64,000 nucleotides of DNA from Puffinus mauretanicus (GCA_023333565.1 JAJKFH010003575.1:372001-436000), one strand, 5' to 3'; positions 1-10,500 are shown, counted from the stretch's first letter. Translations and numbers: made by a program. The notes: generated from the sequence alone by a model not told the origin.

Positions 1-1435
1 CAGCAGGCCTGCCTCTTCAGGGACCTCTGCCCACCCATGCTGCTCACCTCCCCTGGCTCCATCCTGTCCCCATCCCTGTCCCTTTGTTTTTGGCACAGCT
101 CTGTGGCACTTCTGCCATGCCATGGAGATGCCGCAAGTCACCCAGGACACGCACAACCATCTTCCTTTACCATTTAACCCTATATTAAGCCACCTCCTAA
201 ACCAATTTGACCTGATTTCGCTGACCGGCAAAGTAAGACTTCCCAAATTGCAGCATCCTCATATGTGTACCCCATATGGACTACGTGGGGCTGGCCCCTT
301 CCACCCTGTTCCTTCCTCCAAAGCCAGGGGAGGTCACCATGCACCATGTTGTGAGCACAGGAGATAGGGACATCACCATGGGACATTTGGGGACAGTCCA
401 GAAGAGCAATGCTCTCCCACAGTGCATGAGACTGGCCAGGTTCAGAGTTACCCTGTGATCCTTTAATCCTTTGAATTGGAGATCTCTTGCAAGAGGTTGC
501 AACGCTCCGGTCCTGGAGGTCCAACACACCTTGGGTGGGAACTGAGCCTTCGCACCGGGATTAAAGGATTTTGGAGGAAGGGTCTCCTCCATCCTGCTGT
601 GTGAAACTTGGCCTCGCCATGCATCCTGCCGCAGACATCTCATTCTCAAGGATGGGAGGAAAACGGGTGGTTTTGGGTCAGGGATGTGTCCTGCCCCACT
701 TAGAGAGCTCTGTGCACGTTTGTCACTTCAGACGTGATGGGGGTGAGGAATCACATCCGCTTTGACCCATCTGCCACAGGAGGGCTTTGCGTTTAAGTCT
801 CAGTTTTTCCTGATGAGGGATCTTTTATTCAAAATCAAAAAAAAAAAAAAGGTCCTTATTTCCCTCCCCACCCCTGGGTTTGAGCTGCCGGGCACGAACC
901 AGGAGAAAAGAGAGAAGTCAGCATCCCAGATATATGGACAGCAAAAAAGAAGGAGGAGGAGGGAAAGGGGAAGGAAAAGAAAACCCACAGATGCCGGCGC
1001 TCAGATATTACACACAGCACATGGCCCCTCGCTCAGCTACGGCAAAGATAAAGTGGGTTTTTCTCCCAGTTTGCCACTGCTCCGACAGGCAGATTTCCAG
1101 CCTGGTTAATGCAACTCAGGAATGTCCCGTGCTAAGGCAGCCAGGCTGGTTTAATCTCTTGCAGCGTCTGCAAGCGGCGGGGAGGGGGGAGGCCGGGGCG
1201 ATTCTCAGAGCACGTATTTCCTTCCCCCTCCCCGCTCCGCATCTTAAATACTCCAAGAGAGAACGATGGAAACTCCCAGGAAATTTAAAAAAAAAAAAAA
1301 AAAAATTGCAATACAAATGAAAATCTCAAGGCTTCCCTGTAATGAATGGCTGAGCCATTCATACGTTCCCCTTGATAGGTCCAGGTGCCAAGTTTTAAGA
1401 CAAGAAACGGCTTGCTCAAGCCAGCCTTTATCTCT
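1..1435. other. Unique noncoding flank left of the CpG-rich block
   Basis: No recognisable gene or repeat family is seen. The stretch has moderate GC content, an A14 tract at 837-850, a purine-rich run at about 941-985 and an A19 tract at 1287-1305. It also contains the 21-bp palindrome listed separately. The short open frames here have no domain and are probably chance. Confidence 0.5.
1342..1362. repeat. Perfect palindrome, 10-bp arms around one G
   Basis: The arms atgaatggct and agccattcat are exact reverse complements around a single central G at 1352. Pairing stops at 1341/1363. The central TGGCTGAGCCA is the kind of dyad bound by dimeric factors, but I cannot assign a factor. It lies just upstream of the CpG-rich block. 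Confidence 0.85.
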
Positions 1436-2257
1436 TCCCGGCCCTCAACATCTCAGCGTTCGGAAGTTTCTTTTGATAGCCTGCCAGGCGGCCAGCGCTG
1501 CGGCTACCGGGCACGGCCCGGGGGTGCCGGGGGTCAGGAGGGCTGCTGGACAAGGATGCCTTGTCTTATCCCACCCTCCAGCCTCTGCTTCTCCCCACCA
1601 ACCAGCTGACAAGCGGGGAGGAGGAGGGAGAAGAGACTGAAAGAGGAGAAAAAAAAAAGCAGTTAGGGATGGAGGGAAAACTCTAAACCTCCGGAAGACG
1701 ATGGCTCACCTTTTTTTCCCAGCTCTGTCTCACACCGGGGTGGCACACGCTGCCGTTCGCTGCGGGGCTGGGGGAGCACAGGGTGCTTTTTCCTATATCC
1801 AAAAAAAAAAAAAAAGACGACTTTTGCATGTTTTTTTGTTTTACAGCCCTTTTTTCCCAATTTCCTCCCACCCTTTCAATGCTGTTTTATTCCTTGCACT
1901 CAGTCTTAAAGAATAGGGGAGCAGAAGACCCTCACCCCAACCCTGCACCCTTCCCTGCCAGTCCACCTCATTGTCAGAAATTAATGTCCCCTGGGATGTC
2001 CGTCACGTCCTCGTTCCCTCTGGGCATTTTGTAATTGCTCCCCACTGCCTCTGCAAGCAGCTGCTCAAATTCATTCACAAACCGGCAGCGTCTCCCCGCA
2101 GCATGCTGCAAGGGAAAGCCCGCCTGGGTGCTGCCACCCAACCTCCTGCCTACCCCGGTCCCGAGCATCGCTCACCCCGCGCACCCACCGCCTCCGGAGA
2201 GGGACCCCGCATCGGAGCGGGGCGACGGCTGAGCACAGGTCAGGGCCTCGCCGGGCC

Positions 2258-2273
2258 ATTTATAACCCACGTG
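2258..2273 (-). promoter_or_regulatory. TATA-like element next to a CACGTG E-box
   Basis: On the minus strand the sequence reads TTATAAAT at 2258-2265, a good TATA match, in a GC-rich context. The palindromic E-box CACGTG lies at 2268-2273, just upstream in that orientation. The start site would be expected near 2230, with transcription leftward. The E-box alone fits bHLH factors of the MYC/USF type. Expression cannot be judged from sequence. Confidence 0.35.
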
Positions 2274-2925
2274 TGAGCAGGCAACTCCCGTGTCCTCTCC
2301 GGGACAGGGACTGGTTCCCCGTGGGTCAAGAAGGGACACGAGCCGTGCCCCGTGCCAGCACGACGGCAGACGCTAACCCACTTTGCCTTTGCAGCGCCTG
2401 GCTGCCGACAGCGAGCAGCCAGCCAAGTTTAGACTGCAAATTCTCCCAGGGACGTACCAGACTCCCTCCGGTCCTTTCAGCATCTAACACATCCAACGTG
2501 CTTCTTATTCCCGGAGAGATCGGTGAGACGTTGGTCTAACCCTGCCTTTTCCACAGCGCCTCTTCTCCCGGTATTCGTTCTGCTCTCTACCGCTGCAATA
2601 AAGCCGCGCGCGCTGCCAGCCGAGCTTTGGAGCGGCGATCAATGCAATATTTCAGCGCAACGCCAGCGATCGGCACCGGCTGCTCTCTGCAGAGCAATGG
2701 CACAGTGTCCACCCAGACAAGTTTCCTACTGTAACTTCAGTGAATGCGGTTATTCAGGCTAACGGCAGCTGATTTATCATGGCAGACACCCGGGGAAATC
2801 TTTCGACTCGGGAGACTGGAGGCTTCTCGCCCGGCTGCCGCGATGAACGCCGTGAGCTCGGCACGGCTCGCCGTGCTCTCGTTACACCCGTGCTCGAATG
2901 CCTTCGTTGCCACCGAATTTCGTTA

Positions 2926-2954
2926 GTTAACCGCGATGGAGAGCGTCGGTTAAC
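2926..2954. repeat. Inverted GTTAACCG / CGGTTAAC pair
   Basis: Eight-base arms at 2926-2933 and 2947-2954 are exact reverse complements with a 13-bp spacer. Each arm contains a GTTAA half-site and an AACCG core. The pair lies in a CpG-dense segment, so it may be a paired factor site rather than a structural hairpin. Confidence 0.6.
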
Positions 2955-2990
2955 GGAGGCGATGCCACTTCCCCATGACACCAAGCCACC

Positions 2991-3590
2991 AGCTCCGTCC
3001 TCGCCGCTCTCCTCCCAGCCTTCCCAAATCCCAAGCAGAGGAGTAAAGTTGACGGACCCTTTTGTTTCCAGAGAGCTGGCACGTGTTGTGGTTTACAGGG
3101 CTAATAAATCTGCCGTGCTCTGCGCCTTTTAATGACTGCAGCATTAATAACAAGTTTCCATGGAGCTGCTTAAAAGTTTACAGGGTGTGTGCGTTATCAG
3201 GGGAACCCCGTGCTTTCTGACCTCCTGCTTCAAAAGTCACAACCAGCAGCCTTTTTTTTTCTTTTTTTTTTTTTTTTTTTTTTGCAATAAGAGAACAAAT
3301 AAATCCTGGTCTGCTTCCTCTCCCTTCCCCCCCCCCCCCTCCCCAAACACACCTTCCCCTCCAGCTTAATCCACTTACAGACATGGGAATTTCCCAGGCA
3401 GGGAGCTTTGCCCTGCCCTTATCTCTGGGGAGAGGACCCCCCCCTTTTGCACCTCTCAGCCTCTTCACCCCATTCCAGGCGACCTCCTCTAAGCTTCACC
3501 CATTTCTCCTTTCTCCCCTTACCTTGGGTAAGCTGCAAAACCCTGCGAACCTCCCAGCACCAGAATCCGACTAAAATGCCTCTCTCTTCT
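2991..3590. other. Low-complexity spacer between the CpG-rich blocks
   Basis: This contains T9-C-T22 at 3252-3283 and a C13 run at 3327-3339 followed by CCCC, then pyrimidine-rich sequence to about 3550. No gene is recognised. Such tracts are prone to sequencing and assembly error, so exact lengths should not be trusted. Confidence 0.6.
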
Positions 3591-4209
3591 CCCCGACCGC
3601 CGTGCTGGGAGGGGAGGGCCGGGGGGGGGGGAGAGGAGGGGAGACAGGGAGCCCTGTGTGAAATCAAAGCCCCCAAACCGGGCACGGGAGGCGGTGCGGA
3701 GCCTCCAGCTGCTGCTCGGATTACTTTGCAGCCGTGGCAATCCCAAGCACTCTACAAACCACCATTGCACGGCGGGGCCGGGGGGGGGGAAGGAGAGGGG
3801 ATGAGATCCCGCCTGGAGATGCTTCATCCCACCCCGGCTGCAGCCCTTGGGGGCGAGGGAGCCGGGCTGGGGGCTCGTACGAACCTGGCTGCACCCTAAA
3901 ATTTCCCCCTCTGGGAAAACCAGAGATGGGGAAAAAAGTAGTTTACATCCACCCGAGACCTCTGTCCTTGCCCCCCCCGCCCGCACCCGAGGTGTTTTGC
4001 AGCCGATCCCCCCCCCCCCGCCGCACCGCCGGCCGCTGAGCCCCGACGCGAGGCAAAACTCATCACACCAAAAAAAGTTTCCCTATTCGGAGGTTGCCGG
4101 GGGTGGGAGGGCTCCCCAGCAGACACCCCCAGGGCTGGCCCTGCGCATCCCCAGCTCCCCGGGGATGGGGGGGGGGACAAGCGGGGGAGGCAGGGAGGGC
4201 TCAGCCCAC

Positions 4210-4219
4210 CCTTATATAG
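4210..4219 (-). promoter_or_regulatory. TATA box / CArG-like element, leftward
   Basis: Read on the minus strand this is CTATATAAGG. It contains TATATAAG, a strong TATA match, and differs from a CArG box (CC, six A/T, GG) at one position. GC-rich sequence follows on the downstream side, as expected for a core promoter, with a predicted start near 4182-4187. The gene would run toward lower coordinates. No coding first exon was recognised downstream. Confidence 0.4.
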
Positions 4220-4248
4220 CGAGCTATTTCCCCCCAAAAAAGAGAATT

Positions 4249-4264
4249 GGGGGGGGGGGGGGGG
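4249..4264 (+). repeat. G16 homopolymer
   Basis: Sixteen consecutive G residues lie about 30 bp from the TATA box. The run can form a G-quadruplex on the + strand. Its true length is uncertain because homopolymers sequence poorly. Confidence 0.8.
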
Positions 4265-4479
4265 ATGGTGCAACACCCCGCGGCTCTGCACACCCTGCCT
4301 GGGCGGCTGCCTGCGAGCCTGGGGAGGGGATGGGGGCGGCGAGGGGGGGGGACACTCACCGGGGCCGGGGTCGGTTCCCACTGCCGGGCCGGTTCCCACG
4401 CCGCGCAGCCCCGGTTCCCACGGCGGGGAGCGGGTGCCGCCGGGAGCCGGTAGCAGTAAGGCTTGGGGCCGGGTGTCCC

Positions 4480-4536
4480 CTTCCTCCCTCCTCCTTCTCC
4501 CTCCTCCTCCTCCTCCTCCTTCTCCTCCTCCTCGTC
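4480..4536. repeat. CCT-type polypyrimidine tract
   Basis: This is an almost pure pyrimidine tract of CCT and CTT units on the + strand. It is the complement in kind of the purine tract about 100 bp to its right, so the two could pair as a hairpin, and it could form a triplex alone. Confidence 0.85.
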
Positions 4537-4577
4537 CAAGGCGTGCAGCTGGCCGGGCAAGCGGGCTGCCCCTTCCC

Positions 4578-4680
4578 CGCAGGAGGAGGGAGGAGGGAGC
4601 TCAACAGATGGCTGCACACAAGGGAACATCTGGGAGGAGGAGGAGGAGGAGGAGGAGGAGGAAGGAGGCAGGAGGCAGGA
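4578..4680. repeat. AGG-type polypurine tracts
   Basis: AGG-rich sequence at 4579-4600 and a longer (GGA)n run at about 4631-4665, followed by imperfect copies. Both are reverse complementary to the CCT tract at 4480-4536. Open frames through it give glutamate, arginine or glycine runs and are not genes. Confidence 0.85.
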
Positions 4681-4752
4681 CTTGCGCTCCGTTGTGCCAC
4701 TCCTGAGCTGGCAGACCCCCCTTTTGGGGGAAAAGGGGGGGTGGCAAGCCGG

Positions 4753-4757
<5 letters not shown>

Positions 4758-4786
<29 letters not shown>
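4758..4786. repeat. (CA)n microsatellite
   Basis: Uninterrupted CA dinucleotides, about 14 units, follow GGCTTTG. The repeat should be length-polymorphic. Confidence 0.95.
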
Positions 4787-4789
<3 letters not shown>

Positions 4790-4994
4790 CCCCCTCCCTG
4801 CTGTTCTGCATCCCCCCTGGGGAAAGTCCCTTGTCGTCCCTTTGCTTTCTTGGGAATCACTCCAGAGTTACCCTCACAGCACAGCCCTGTTCCCAGCCCT
4901 GACCTCTACGGGGCTGTATTTGCAGGAGTGGGTCCTATTCCTGAAAACCACCTGCACCCAGTTTTCCAGGTCTATAGGGACACAGTCAGCTCTG

Positions 4995-5016
4995 GCACCC
5001 CGGGGTGCTGAGTCAG
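4995..5016. promoter_or_regulatory. 14-bp palindrome abutting a MAF/AP-1-type site
   Basis: GCACCCCGGGGTGC at 4995-5008 is a perfect palindrome. It overlaps TGCTGAGTCAG at 5006-5016, which matches 11 of 13 positions of a MAF recognition element and contains the AP-1 core TGAGTCA at 5009-5015. Occupancy is unknown. Confidence 0.4.
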
Positions 5017-6160
5017 ACAAGGCAGCACCAAGGTCTGAGCAATGCCAGCTCCGTGCTGTAAACTCAGATTCCCAATTTTGGGGAGGGGACTTGGACTGTG
5101 GATGTTGGCTTGGGGTGCGCTGCTCCTGGTTCGGCACCCAGACCCACCACCAGCTGCTGCAGGAGACTGGGGTTAATAAATTGTATGGTGCAACCCCTAA
5201 AATAGGATAAAACAAACAAACAAAAAAGCAGGTAGTAATCCACAGTTTGGGGAACAGAGAGTCTGGACCCCATCGCTGTAGGATCTGGACCCCATCGCTG
5301 TAGGATGGGCAGTCTCTGGGGCTTCTCCAAGGAGGCTGTGAAAGAGCAACCCCGCACCAAATTTTCTTGACTGTTAGGTGTAATGGCCTGGTGGTGGCCT
5401 GCTCCGCTCGAGTCGCGATGCTGGTGCTAGAAGAAGAAACAGGAACCTACCTAGTGTCATGGTGCTGTGACACTTTAGACAAGGGAAAAGGGACCTCGAG
5501 GGTCCGTGAGTCACAGGGGCCTCATCCTGGGGCTGGCTGCGGCTTCCCACACCGCACCCCTCGTGCTAGCCATGATCAGTGGCCTGTGACAGACCCGTGC
5601 CAGGTCTCAACCCCGTGTGTGGTTGCTTGTTTCTTAAAAAGTTTAGATTAAGAAAGCACAACCGGGCTCCCTGTGTTTACTTTTAGTAGCGCTGGGGCTT
5701 TGAAATACACCACGTGCCCAATACCGATGATCAGAGTTTGCTCAGACCATGGCCCTCACGCCAGCGGGTGGCTGAGATTTGCATTTAGCATCTCTTTGTG
5801 ATGAAAAGGTGGCGAAAAGGCAGGTTTTTTTGCTCTGCTCAGCTGCTTTCTCCGAGCACATCGCTTCACGACCTGCTTGAAGATTTGCGGCATGACCCCC
5901 CCCGCAGCGAACACAGCTCTGATCAGAGGGGCTGGGGCTTGAGGTGGGAGATACTGGGGGCATCAGGAGGAGGTCGCAGCGGTTCCTCGCCACCCTCTGA
6001 ATTTCTGAGCGTGGCTTATCGAGGTTATATGTGCACATTCTGCACCCACGGCTCAGGAGCTGCTTTTTGGGAATCACCATCAGACTCTGAGAGCTCTGCC
6101 AAGGGGGGGACGAGCAGCCCCGGGGAGCCAGACGGAGGAAATCTCTGCTAGGATTCAGCT
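5017..6160. other. Unique noncoding DNA with a 22-bp tandem duplication
   Basis: No gene is recognised. Two identical 22-bp units lie back to back at 5262-5283 and 5284-5305, beginning TCTGGACCCC. A short AAAC-type repeat lies near 5211-5226. Short open frames overlap on both strands without domain content. Confidence 0.6.
5262..5305. repeat. Perfect 22-bp tandem duplication
   Basis: Two exact copies of a 22-bp unit (5262-5283, 5284-5305) sit in otherwise unique sequence. This looks like a recent slippage or repair duplication and might vary between individuals. Confidence 0.9.
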
Positions 6161-6825
6161 GAGCCAAGTGCTTTTTGGGGAAAACCCTGGGAAAACCCCT
6201 TAATCTGGGTTGTGATTTTCCATGTAAAGGTGGCAGTGAAATCTCCAGACATGAACAGTCTGCCGTAAGGATCCATTCACCCAGGTCTTTGCACCGTTCA
6301 TTTTTATAGCTCTGGGTAGGGGAAGTTGCTAAGCCGGAAGCTTTTCTTTAATTTTCCATTTTGTTCATTTTTCCGTGCCTCATGCTAGGCCTTTGCCATG
6401 TCAAAGTTGGCCTCGGTAAAGCAAAACGCCAGTTTGAAGCTGGAGGAGTTGGAAATTAAACTCTCTAGCTGAGATAAAGTCCAGCGGTCAGCACTGCCAG
6501 GTCTGGTGATTTGAAAGGAAGAACTGAAAAACATGAGCCTGGCTTAAAACATCTGAATTTTGCTAAAGAAAGATCTTTAAATTTTGTTTTCTTTATTTGA
6601 AGCCTAAAATGAGCGTGCTTTGCAATAGCTGCTGGTAGCTGGACATGGGAAAATTGTGTACTCAGAAATTTTGTTGCTCAGATGAAAAAATAATCAACCG
6701 AGAGGTATTTTGGCTTGAACTTCTAGTGCTAAGATTTTAATAAGATTTCCCCAGTTTGATGGACTCGGCCAAAATCATGCCAGGGAGAGGGCTGACAATT
6801 TAATTCTGGGTGATCTGGGAGTAGG
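6161..6825. other. ORF-poor AT-rich stretch
   Basis: About 660 bp without an open frame worth noting on either strand. It contains AT-rich cores such as TTTAATTTTCC and AAATTAAAC and has no repeat signature. It could be a conserved noncoding element, but nothing in the single sequence proves this. Confidence 0.3.
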
Positions 6826-7319
6826 GATTAGCCCTGGTGTGATGCTAAGACAAAATTAGCCCTGGTGTGTGTCCATCTCTGCTTCTTAGCTCTTTCAACC
6901 ATCTCCCACTGAGATCTGCACTTCTTCTGGAAGTGGGGTGTCCTCCTCCTGGTGCTCAGTCCGTGCAGATGATGGATGACAAAGTGATGCCTCATGCTGC
7001 CATGGTCCACATCTGTACCGTGAAACCCTCCATTGCCAAGTGCCTTGGCTGGACAGTCCATAGGTGGATGCTCCCTCCAGCAGATGAAACCCAGCTAATT
7101 ATCATGATAACACCAAGGTGATTTTTAGAGGACATTTAGTCTTAAGGTCATGTTTCCCACCATTACTATTTCTATTTCTTTGCCACATGGGAGCACGTTT
7201 TCTTAAAGATAAAACAGGGGTTTCCCAGAGCTGTGTGGTCCCATGGGCTGAACCTTCACATGCAAAGCCAGCCACGCGGGGCACAAATTTCCCACCTGTC
7301 TCAGTTCACTGCCTAAATA
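6826..7319. other. Unique noncoding DNA
   Basis: I see no gene, recognisable repeat or structured signal. Confidence 0.5.
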
Positions 7320-7324
7320 GTCCA

Positions 7325-7425
7325 GGGTAGGATGAAAGATGGAAATAGAGGGGGATTTGCTTGAGGTCATGCAGCACCAAATGATGGTAGGACCTCACTT
7401 GGGGTTTCAGACAGAGCTGTAGCCA
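7325..7425 (-). repeat. Worn MIR/CORE-SINE-like fragment
   Basis: Read leftward, the sequence follows the MIR pattern. The + strand shows the complement of the core: a GATGGAAA segment, then GATTTGCTTGAGGTCATGCAG, then a GGTAGGACCT...GGTTTCAGAC stretch corresponding to the region preceding the core. Several positions are degraded. This is based on remembered consensus shape; another ancient tRNA-derived SINE is possible. Confidence 0.5.
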
Positions 7426-10400
7426 TGGGTTACCCTCCTTTTTCACTTTGGAAAAGTAGATGAGGGCAGTTGTGCTAAAATTACTCCATTTCACCCTGAT
7501 TTTAAGGTCTAGATATAATATAATTTTGCCAGCACCATGTTGAAACATCAGGAAGCTGAGAGCCAGATCTCTATGCTGTCCCTCAGCCCAGCTTCTTTCT
7601 TCTCTTGCTATCTCCAGGTGTGAGGGTTTGGTCTGCGTTCATGGCCCATTTCTCCAGCTCAGCTCCGCACCAGCACAGATGGATCTTCAGTTTTCTCTCT
7701 GGCCCTGTGGCCCTGAACAGCATCGCTCCAAATAGCCCCCATATACTGCTGCGGCAGAGACCCTGACAGGTCTGGGGACCCTAAGACATCTTCTCCCAGC
7801 TCAGTTCTTCCAGGGCCATGCTGAGCCTTCCTCTGACCTTCTGTTCCCGGAAGACACCAGCTCAGTTCCTTGTTTCTCAACAGCTGATAACATCATGCCT
7901 GGGTTGGCTTGTTAAAATCCAGACAACTCTTAAGCCAAAGGAAAGATATCTGAGTCACTCTGAGTTTCTCCTGAATAAATTCTAATAGACACATACCGGG
8001 CAAAAGGAGTTAGAGAGTGAATGAGGATGACATAAGCTGGATTAGTAAGAAGATCTAGTGTTGGAATTTTGCCCCATGATGTTTGAGTCCCTCCCTGAGA
8101 TCTCATTTCGCTTCCTCTTCTTATGCAATCCCAGGAAACGAGGTTTCTCATTGCACCAAACTGTTGGAAAAAGCCACAAAGCCAGATGGGTGCCTTGCAA
8201 TCCCCAACTCTGATCTTCTCCCCAACGTGTTCCCCTCCCTGGGTGTCCCTGCAGAGGAAGGGGCCTTCCCTTTCTGCTGTGCAAGGGATTGCTTATGAAC
8301 TCTCTCCTTTGTGGTTGAGATAAAGCAGATGTCTTAGGAAGTTGTCCAAGCTCGATTGCATTTGATGGGATTTCTCAGAAGGAAGCACCCACAGCAGCAG
8401 CCAGCACGATTACTTGTGGGAGAGTTTAGTTATTGCAAGAAGTCAGAAAAAAAGCTGCCCACAATAATAGCAAACAACCACCACCAGTTCCCACTGGGAA
8501 AATGTGAATGAGGTAGGTGTATCTGTTTGCTCTGGGAATGTTTCCCATCCTTGTGGGAGTCCTGTAGTAAGTCAGAGCTAGAGGTAGAGATTTTTTGAAC
8601 TTCTATATCAAGCAAGACTTAAAAAAAAAAAGCACCTGCAGCTGCGCCTGTGGCATTCAGGGGAATTCTTTCTTGGAAACACATTGCACTCTACTGGACA
8701 GAGCCTTGGTCAAAAATACAGGTTGTTCTGTAGGTCCATCCTAACCCTTTGTCACTGGACCATGTCTTATGGATGGAAGTCCACTCGTCAGTGATTGACT
8801 GCAGTCAACTCACTTGGTCTGTGTTGACCAAGGAACTTTTATGGAAAACTGTGTCACCTCTTTGCTCACAGTGTTGATTATATTTTTCTTGATCGAGGGC
8901 CAATAGGAAAAATACCCAAAGAACATTCGGGAAAGGAGGCAGAACCCAGCTCCTCCTGGTGGAAGCCCCTTGGCTGTAGGCAAGAATCGAGGTTCCTCTT
9001 GCTCATTCTTCCTGTCTGGCCACATGAATTTTGCTCTCCTCAGTGCCTGATGACCCAGCTTGAGCAAGAGGAACAGAGGAGAGCCCCTTCCTCACTGTTC
9101 ATCCCCTGCCCCTACTGTCCCCTCACCCCAATTGCTCCATAGCCTGGTGGATTTGACACTGTTTTGTCTAGTGGGATCTATGGATTTCAGCTCCCTTGCA
9201 TTGAGGAGGCCTTCTTTTTTGCATTTTGACCAAAATTCAGCAACAGGAAGGGAGGGCAGCTCCCTGCCTTGCTATGCAGTAGCCTGGCTCACAGACCATC
9301 ATGGAGGAACGCTGAGTCTTCCGTGGCATTGCCTAGGTCCCATCCACCGAGGGAGAGAAGCAGGGTCTCATTCAACTCCACTGAATCACCCCTAGATGCC
9401 TTCTCTCCACGGACAGCTTATGATAGTTTTATCACCACACGGGGGCCAAACATCTACTTTTCAGGTATTGTGGAGCCTAAACAGCCTGCCCAAGGGAAGT
9501 GTGGGCTTTTGTCCATCTGGCTGTATTAACGGGTCCTGGCAAGTGGGTGGTTGTTTCCCAGCAAGCTGCTCACTGGACTGTTTGTTTCCTTTCTATATAT
9601 GTTGAGTGTCTCATTGCAGATATTGACTGCCCTTTGACATCAGTCAATATTTAGCTCTTGAGTTAATAAATATTTAGATTTACTTGGATGAAATCAATGT
9701 GTCCTAAGCTCTTTCTGCTATCATTCATGGTTAAACCCTGGGGCCAATGGGTAGGAAAACCCTGTCATGCTTTCAAGACCTGTTTCTGCAATGATATTTG
9801 TAGATTGAGTTCATTCTGTTCATGAAAGGTCACATCCTCAGCTGTGTTGAATGCTACCTGGAGTCATCATGGTTCCTAAGATCACACAAGGAAGGAAGTA
9901 AAGCACAGGGATTTTAATTTTTTTTTTCTTCTCAGTTTTGTTTGAACAGCTTCACATTGGCATCAGCACATCAATCTGTAGATTGAAGGGGTGTTGGCAT
10001 CTTTCTAACGCCATGTTGGGGTTTCCACTCAGTTCCATGTCTTTGGATCCTCAAATCCTCAGAGGTTTCTTCATCTCTATTTCCCATATAAACTGGATGG
10101 AATCAGAATCCCTTTGAGAAGGTGGAAATCTTTGAAAATCAAAGCCAGGCTGTGCAGTCCATATTTACCCCGTCAATCCATACTGAAAGAGTCTGCATGG
10201 TGCATTCAGGGAGCCAGCACCCTACTTGGATGCTGCAAGCTACTTTGGTCATCTCATCCCAAAAAAGATATTGAAGCGTGGGATGAGGCCCTTTATCCAA
10301 ACGTTCAGAGACTTGAAAATCCTCTTGGAGTACAGTCTGGAAAATAAGACTCATTTGCACTGACAAGGTGAGAACTAACGAGGTAAGAACTATATACCGT

Positions 10401-10433
10401 GCATGCATACAGGGACAGCTCTCAAGATGCAAA
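7426..10433. other. Unique noncoding DNA, no gene recognised
   Basis: About 3 kb of CpG-poor sequence. It has an A11 run at 8621-8631 and a 9-bp inverted repeat at 9620-9650. Open frames up to 111 codons (for example 9060-9395) have no recognisable domain and overlap frames on the other strand, so I treat them as chance. Confidence 0.5.
9620..9650. repeat. 9-bp inverted repeat
   Basis: ATATTGACT at 9620-9628 and AGTCAATAT at 9642-9650 are exact reverse complements with a 13-nt loop. It is short enough to be chance. Confidence 0.5.
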
Positions 10434-10435
10434 CT

Positions 10436-10500
10436 CAAAGAATAATTTAGGTTGGGAAGGACCTCTGGAGGTCTTTGATCCAAAAATCCAATGTTCAACT
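10436..10500 (-). mobile_element. CR1 LINE 3'-end fragment (old)
   Basis: The + strand reads as the complement of a CR1 3' end: AATAATTTAGGTTGGGAAGG, ACCTCTGGAGGTC and then a degraded 'atccaa' segment. This is the standard motif where CR1 elements end. Only the terminal about 65 bp survive, with several substitutions. Confidence 0.65.

Larger units (their letters stand above)
1436..2990. promoter_or_regulatory. CpG-rich block 1, candidate CpG island
   Basis: CpG dinucleotides are visibly dense, especially at 1480-1535, 2140-2230 and 2560-2960, unlike the CpG-poor bulk of the window. An A15 tract sits at 1801-1815. The block holds a TATA-like element and an E-box at 2258-2273 and an inverted repeat at 2926-2954. 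I infer promoter or island function from composition only. No first exon or splice donor could be identified, so the direction of transcription is uncertain. Confidence 0.6.
3591..4570. promoter_or_regulatory. CpG-rich block 2 with G/C homopolymers, candidate promoter
   Basis: This is GC-rich with many CpGs and runs of G or C: G11 at 3621-3631, G10 at 3780-3789, C12 at 4008-4019, G10 at 4167-4176 and G16 at 4249-4264. It also carries a minus-strand TATA box at 4211-4218. Long open frames on both strands (for example 3847-4902 on + and 4201-4860 on -) translate to proline, glycine, arginine or glutamate runs and are compositional artefacts. This is the most promoter-like part of the window. 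Confidence 0.6.

Noticed and set aside
4201..4860. 219-codon open frame on the minus strand
   Set aside because: It consists of cysteine-valine, serine and glutamate repeats from the microsatellites and the CCT/AGG tracts. No domain is seen.
3847..4902. 351-codon open frame on the + strand
   Set aside because: The translation is dominated by proline, glycine and leucine runs and a threonine-histidine run from the CA repeat. It crosses G/C homopolymers of unsure length, and the opposite strand is open over the same DNA. It is a composition artefact.
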